Assembly: GCA_016165875.1 (NCBI GenBank)
Contig: JABBOT010000027.1
Coordinates: 2,953,939-3,017,938, forward strand
DNA: 64,000 bases
Direction: 5' to 3'
DNA from: Acanthopleura granulata
Lineage: Eukaryota; Mollusca; Polyplacophora; Chitonida; Chitonidae
This document shows positions 61,301 through 64,000 of this stretch, in pieces; the first letter of the stretch is position 1; every line of letters starts with the position of its first letter. The translations under genes were made by a program, and so were the position numbers. The notes below the pieces were generated by a model. The model was not told where the DNA came from, ran no database searches, and worked only from the letters and a program-made list of their open reading frames with translations.

Positions 61301-62708
61301 CATGTTAACCACTCTGAGTCATCACAATCACCAACCTGGAACTCGATCCTCAAAGTGTCAGAGCTGTGCGTGACGAAAACATGTGACTCCAAAGAACTTT
61401 TGAATCCATATCATCTCATTTTACAGGAATAATAAGGACCATAATGTCACAATTAACATAAATGTAACTTATAAACCCACTTTGAGAGCATCTGAACTTT
61501 GCAAACCATCATTTTCGATCACATGACACAGTTGCTAGAGTGGGCTCTGCTACTTTTTTCAAAATTAAGGATCATCTTCTTTGTCATTCTAATTCCTTCT
61601 GTTTGTTATGACAACAAAAGTTGAAGTTAAAACAAGTTGTCATGCTATCATCCTTTTATTATATCCCCCCTCATTAAAAGAGACATATACCGATCGCTTT
61701 TTCCATCTGTCCGTCCGTCCCGCTCAACTTTGTGTGGAGCATATCTCAGCAACTATTACACGTAGGATTCTCAAACTCACACAGAGTATGAAAAATGACC
61801 TGAAGTTGTGCACTGTGCATTTTTTCACATTTCGATCTGTTTTAGAAGTTGTCTGCCCTTGCGCGTATTGTTCAAATTTGTACGCAGACCCAGCTCCTCC
61901 CTTGACACTGTTCAACAACATGAACAGAGTGGTACAGATTATAACCCCCCCTGCCATTTTTCTTGCCACACATTTGTCGTCGTTGAACCCATACCTCTGT
62001 GAAGTATGTCTTTTTTTTTGGTTTTCTTTCATCTGCATCTTATGCAGGTTATGCATTTGCACACAAGTGCACTCGGTGTTTTAAAAATATATTAACACGG
62101 TACAATGGCTGATTGTGCCATATTTAAATTTTTCTGGAGTGGAGGGGGGACATACATTTTTGCAATTGCTGAATGCTGTCTTGTTGGCCTAATTTTCTAG
62201 GTTTCAGTATGAAAGATTCAGGAATTTGTCATTTTCCAGACAATGCAGAGTGTGACTGACACAAATCAAAAATGGAGGTTGAGGAAATGTATTTCCTCAT
62301 CATGCAGTGATTTTTGGGTATAAAATGCTATATCAGCCTGCCAATCCAACTGAACCCTCCCCACTCCAAACCCCCCCCAGGTTTCATGCCTTTGGTCTAT
62401 CCATCATTATTGAATATGTGAATTATGTAGCTTTACTTTTCCTGGTTCCTCCAGCACAAAGTGTATACATTATCATTGTGCAACTTCACAATGCACATGT
62501 TCAAGATTGCTGCAGAAAATGATATCAGAAATGATAAGGGACATGAAATTTGGTGTGTACCTACATGTAAATGTATTGTTATAGTCTGTCATTTTCTGTT
62601 ACCACAGCTTATCATTGGGGATTGGTTGAAGACTTTCCAGACCAGACATCATCTATGGAGCTTACACGAGGAAAACCAAACGTTGACAGTGATGATATTC
62701 TGACATGA
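40365..62708 (+). CDS. ARL13B: ARL13B, ciliary Arl-family GTPase (exons 2-9; exon 1 not found)
   Basis: Exons: 40365-40435, 41406-41652, 42907-43012, 46021-46223, 46592-46712, 47803-48178, 55586-55762 and 62608-62708 (stop 62706-62708). All phases agree, giving 466 residues without exon 1 (human protein 428). Motifs are P-loop GLDNAGKT, APTIGF (switch I), the unusual FDLGGGKRIRAIWKKYLAE (ARL13-type Gly instead of the usual Gln) and LANKQD. CSAI and a long Glu/Lys coiled coil (DIERKKDLEERKARVQKLRE) follow. Then come NPFKKL, an acidic D-run, basic KKRRKRVKKNKLVPLD, and a tail ending RGKPNVDSDDILT. In animals ARL13B sits in the ciliary membrane, acts as GEF for ARL3 and is needed for Hedgehog signalling. 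The vertebrate RVxP ciliary-targeting motif aligns with KLVP here. Exon 5 is preceded by a partial duplicate of itself. The frame also runs open upstream of exon 2, but the tgttgtag| acceptor is strong. Confidence 0.93.
40818..41010 (+). mobile_element. Degraded tRNA-derived SINE in ARL13B intron 2
   Basis: Shares ggttagcacgattgtgcagcgcaatgaccc-type head text, cctctcaccaat, cactgcaagttca, tttcctcccatcataatgct and a terminal caatcaaatga with the copy at 24190-24442, with many substitutions and an internal deletion. Confidence 0.75.
41701..41786. repeat. Near-perfect hairpin in ARL13B intron 3
   Basis: Arms GGGGATTTAAATCCTGGGT and ACCCAGGGTTTAAATCCCC pair over 19 bp with a single mismatch around a 12-nt loop. 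Pairing continues outward imperfectly (gagaaaggtatgtgggg with ccccatttacccttctc) to about 33 bp per arm. It begins about 48 bp after the exon 3 donor. It could be a tiny MITE or a hairpin RNA. Confidence 0.8.
43378..43414. repeat. Perfect 16-bp inverted repeat with 5-nt loop
   Basis: ATGTTTTGATATTGTA, loop CAACA, then its exact reverse complement. It lies in ARL13B intron 4. It is too AT-rich to be a typical terminator and its function is unknown. Confidence 0.85.
43550..43870. repeat. Two-copy diverged tandem repeat in ARL13B intron 4
   Basis: The phrase ggttccgcattacatctctg, then cttagacatgattgattac, recurs about 185 bp later as ggtttcgcacaggacatctc, then tgtttagatgggattaattac. The surroundings (tttttcaaccatcg, tttttccattcgtc) also match. 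Confidence 0.55.
44645..44762 (+). repeat. Dispersed repeat family B, third copy
   Basis: Aligns with 20698-20822 and with the inverse of 32420-32539 through accttccaaacaaaccttaa, gagtaactttatagtcatg and gaaattttaggtcatttagg. Confidence 0.6.
44930..45560 (-). repeat. Dispersed repeat family A, inverted copy
   Basis: The reverse complement matches copies at 9050-9720 and 53762-54410 throughout: gggagatatttctaccaact, catctgtttctgctgtgaca, gtgttaaatcag, gagacaattctgatat, ggggttattccc, tttggttatattttttgttg. It is nearly full length and lies in intron 4 of ARL13B. Confidence 0.8.
45721..46096 (+). repeat. 188-bp direct tandem duplication covering the ARL13B exon 5 acceptor
   Basis: Units 45721-45908 and 45909-46096 differ at only about three sites (cctattt/cctactt, accctg/actctg, gcagta/gcaata). 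Each holds the end of intron 4, the acceptor atttttgtag and the first 76 bases of exon 5. Only the second copy continues into the remainder of exon 5. Reading on from the first copy gives LQWLCDRSRDKLSY and then a stop. Confidence 0.97.
45833..45908 (+). pseudogene. Partial duplicate of ARL13B exon 5
   Basis: Identical to 46021-46096 apart from one base that changes Ile to Val (EMCSAVKSSG versus EMCSAIKSSG). It keeps an intact acceptor but lacks the coiled-coil half of the exon and its donor. Use of this acceptor with no downstream donor gives a premature stop. It could be skipped, or used as a poison-exon start. Confidence 0.85.
49052..49209 (-). mobile_element. Inverted, truncated tRNA-derived SINE
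   Basis: The plus strand shows ttatttatttatttgattga, then catactcaagaatgtttcacttata, agcattatgatgggag and gaaacccacgaccatccgca. These are the complement of the tail and body of the copy at 24190-24442. The tRNA-like head is missing. Confidence 0.8.
52370..52640 (+). repeat. Dispersed repeat family C, copy 1
   Basis: Shares tttgactgg, gttatttctagagcttatttcatgaaca-type text, actaatttctaaaa and tccatcatatggtgtattagttgattgtt-type text with 56010-56310. Order and spacing are kept, with one longer insertion in the second copy. Confidence 0.6.
53762..54410 (+). repeat. Dispersed repeat family A, copy 2
   Basis: Nearly full length and colinear with 9050-9720, from the ctagaccacatgtatac start to tttgattatattttttgttg at its end. 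It lies in ARL13B intron 7. The 88-codon ORF inside is not conserved in the other copies. Confidence 0.8.
55205..55545 (+). repeat. Dispersed repeat family A, partial copy 3
   Basis: Matches the middle and 3' half of the family (gtgttaaatcagctatttt, gagacaattctgatat, tggggttattccccaaggtc, cattgtcctttctt), with an internal deletion. It ends about 40 bp before ARL13B exon 8, so it supplies part of the sequence upstream of that exon's acceptor. Confidence 0.75.
56010..56310 (+). repeat. Dispersed repeat family C, copy 2
   Basis: Partner of 52370-52640: atttgactgg, ttgtttctaggtattatttc, actaatttctaaaa, tttagtccatcatatagact and agttgattgtt. It lies in ARL13B intron 8. Confidence 0.6.
56427..57954. 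mobile_element. Possible non-autonomous hAT-like DNA element
   Basis: The left end CAGGGCTCAAAGTTCACTTT and the reverse complement of the right end CAGTGTTCAAAGTTAATTGG form imperfect terminal inverted repeats. Both sides carry 'agtcgcac' subterminal text. The interior (1.5 kb) holds short ORFs (57381-57599, 57613-57861) with no recognised domain. The flanking 8-bp sequences do not match well, so the call is tentative. Confidence 0.45.
58024..58485. mobile_element. Foldback element (long imperfect inverted repeat)
   Basis: The left arm (gaagttaggataaatgaaaa, ataccttcactgaat, caaatgttttgattgaatgg, gtggttcaccag) matches the complement of the right arm (ctcttttcattcaccataac, cttcaatgaaggtattta, ccatacaatcaaaacatgtg, ctggtgaaccac). 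Arms of about 190 bp surround an unpaired centre. It is a MITE-like element in the last ARL13B intron. Confidence 0.75.
58828..58841. promoter_or_regulatory. X-box-like site GTTGCCATGGTAAC
   Basis: Fully matches the RFX consensus GTNRCC(N0-3)RGYAAC. It lies inside a satellite unit of the last ARL13B intron. Binding is inference. Confidence 0.4.
58998..59011. promoter_or_regulatory. X-box-like site GTTGCCTTGGTAAC
   Basis: A second full match to the RFX consensus at the same position of the next satellite unit, 170 bp from the first. The equivalent site of the first unit (58662-58675) has one mismatch per half. Confidence 0.4.
59103..59937 (+). mobile_element. Candidate solo LTR inserted in the satellite
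   Basis: 835 bp with TGTA..TACA ends that interrupt a satellite unit: ttttaattcatcttgaatac on the left, resuming with tagatacatcc on the right. It has a core-promoter-like TATAAAAG at 59575-59582 followed by ccagccctaagctctgg, as in an LTR U3/R boundary. No coding capacity is seen. The target-site duplication is not clean (acttc versus cttag), so the ends may be off by a few bases. Strand is given from the TATA box. Confidence 0.5.
59938..60450 (+). repeat. ~168-bp satellite, block 2
   Basis: At least two diverged units with tttccatattcagttttaat, gtggtaaccaaattgccatt, ttttccatatacagttttaa and tttttggctgatacatagat. It is the continuation of block 1 across the inserted element. Spacing of about 150 bp suggests deletions within units. 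Confidence 0.75.
60460..62607. other. 3' part of ARL13B intron 8, no exon identified
   Basis: Several ORFs of 60-158 codons occur on both strands (for example 61608-62084 plus and 61058-61312 minus), but none has recognised similarity. The text near 61700-61760 (ccgtccgtcccgctcaactt, gcatatctcagcaactatta) looks like a dispersed repeat. No further ARL13B exon was found, although vertebrate ARL13B has an extra Pro-rich segment before its tail that could be missing or hidden here. Confidence 0.45.
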
Positions 62709-64000
62709 AATGGACACAGATGTGATGCGACAAAACATCCATGCAATGTGTACAGCATTAATCACTCTGTCACAACCATCTGCGTGGCTAAGTTACATTA
62801 CTTATTTCTTTTTGTTTTTTGTTTTTTCAGTCATCTTAATTTTGTGTGGTAGTGTTTGTACAATTTTGCACTGATATGACATTTTATAGTGGATGCAAAC
62901 AGATATGTTCAGGAGTCATCAATCATTCCAGCCGCTAAACAGAAAATGGGATGAGATAGCAGAGTCGTTGTCAATGTACCTCCTTGTATAATTTTTAATG
63001 TAGTTTTATAAAACTTTGTACACAACAGAGACCTTGTTAGGATGTGCAGGTGCCATTTCTGTTCAAGCACTACATTTTCTTTTTTTCCCATCGTTATTGC
63101 TCTTTGAACATGGAATAGGAATTGTACATAGAGAATGCTGTGTATGCTGGTTTCAAGAATATCAGGTCCTTGGTTTCCACTACATGATAATTGCTCTCTG
63201 GTTTATACATGTAAACCATGTGTGCTGAGGTTTCTTAGATTTACTGACATTCCTTGTCAGAAATAGCTCATCTGTAGGCTGAGTGAGTGGGCAGCACACC
63301 ACACCTTTAAGATTTGTTGTATACAAATCTCATTTTACATCGCTTCCATTGTGGGTTCGTTTTTTTCATGTACAACCTGCGTGTAAACAAGTTCACTCTT
63401 TGATGTTTTTGAATGACCATTGAACATTTGTGTTGTTGTTTTTAATGTAGCTCCATTGTGAAGATATCCCTTTAAGATTACAGTGATCTTTAAACCAAAC
63501 TGATGTCACAGTTGCGTTGAATCAGAACTAGTTCCAGTGACCAGTCTGTGTATGATCAGTCTATGTATGATGAAAAAGGAATGTAATGTAAGGGCTCCTG
63601 TGTATGTTGGCAACAGGGTATAGTTAGTTTTTGATAGTAGAGCATGTTCTTCTTTCTATGTTCAGTTGGAACTAGCGTCAATTAGTTTTGACTCGACATA
63701 AGCCTCATGGTCCAAAACTGGCTAATGAATGTTGCTTTGATGATGTATATCTTTTAAGTCTGAAATAATGCATCTGTTTGAGTACATTTGGGTATATATC
63801 ACTACATTAAATCAAGTACATTAATTTTCTATAATCATGTATTACCTACTGAATAACATCTTTGGATAACATGCTGTATCATGCAGAGTTGAGGGCATTG
63901 ATACTCACAATCTTCAATAGTAATTTAGGGGCCCACACTTTCCTGGCAGAACACCTGTAGAAATTGTTGGGATTACTATAGTTTGCTCACTTTGAGCTCC
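62709..64000 (+). other. ARL13B 3' UTR and downstream flank
   Basis: Starts right after the ARL13B stop. No AATAAA is obvious. An ATTAAA lies near 63806. The frames at 62909-63091 and 63016-63228 are short and unlike known proteins. No further gene begins in the window. Confidence 0.4.

Noticed and set aside
61608..62084. 158-codon plus-strand ORF in ARL13B intron 8
   Set aside because: The text resembles dispersed repeat sequence (ccgtccgtccc, atctcagcaactatta) and has no protein-family features.
1..64000. Hammerhead ribozymes (common in mollusc satellites)
   Set aside because: I scanned by eye for CTGATGA with a nearby GAAA core on both strands. Several CTGATGA-like strings exist but none has the full core.

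Overview
The window reads as nuclear DNA of an invertebrate animal, most likely a mollusc. Genes are split by long introns with GT..AG junctions, base composition is AT-rich with many acatgta runs, and interspersed repeats are dense. These include a tRNA-derived SINE ending in ATAAATAAATA, BEL/Pao and Ty1/copia fragments, foldback elements and satellites. The species assignment is inference from repeat style and protein similarity. No bacterial or organellar features are seen.

Three protein-coding genes are recognised. (1) CCDC181, a microtubule/flagellum coiled-coil protein, is on the minus strand (about 692-13323, four coding exons seen, the 3' end probably lying before position 1). Its 10-kb intron carries a decayed BEL/Pao retrotransposon in the opposite orientation. 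(2) RAB39, a complete two-exon Rab GTPase (14696-16429, plus strand), lies head-to-head with CCDC181 across about 1.4 kb. (3) ARL13B, the ciliary Arl-family GTPase, is on the plus strand (40365-62708). Exons 2-9 join in perfect phase to the stop codon, but the short first exon was not found. A complete tRNA-Leu(UAA) gene sits at 25124-25205 on the minus strand. Two weaker candidates are a plus-strand multi-exon gene at 25462-33146 and single minus-strand exons at 176-222 and 23992-24157; I do not recognise their products.

Layout: 1-13.3 kb CCDC181, with the BEL/Pao fragment at about 3.2-7.6 kb. 13.3-14.7 kb shared promoter region. 14.7-16.4 kb RAB39, with a foldback element in its intron. 16.4-40.3 kb gene-poor, holding a SINE, the tRNA, an unrecognised gene, a TE-derived pseudogene (28.1-29.1 kb), minisatellites (30.6-31.4 and 37.2-37.7 kb) and a Ty1/copia element with both LTRs but no reverse transcriptase (33.9-36.5 kb). 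40.4-62.7 kb ARL13B, with introns full of repeats. 62.7-64 kb its 3' flank.

Two of the three genes (CCDC181, ARL13B) belong to cilia/flagella biology. The most interesting structures are inside ARL13B. One is a recent 188-bp tandem duplication of the intron 4 acceptor plus the first part of exon 5, which creates a competing splice site leading to an early stop. Another is a roughly 168-bp satellite in the last intron whose units carry RFX X-box-like palindromes, split by a candidate solo LTR. There is also a family of about 650-bp dispersed repeats with at least four copies in this window.
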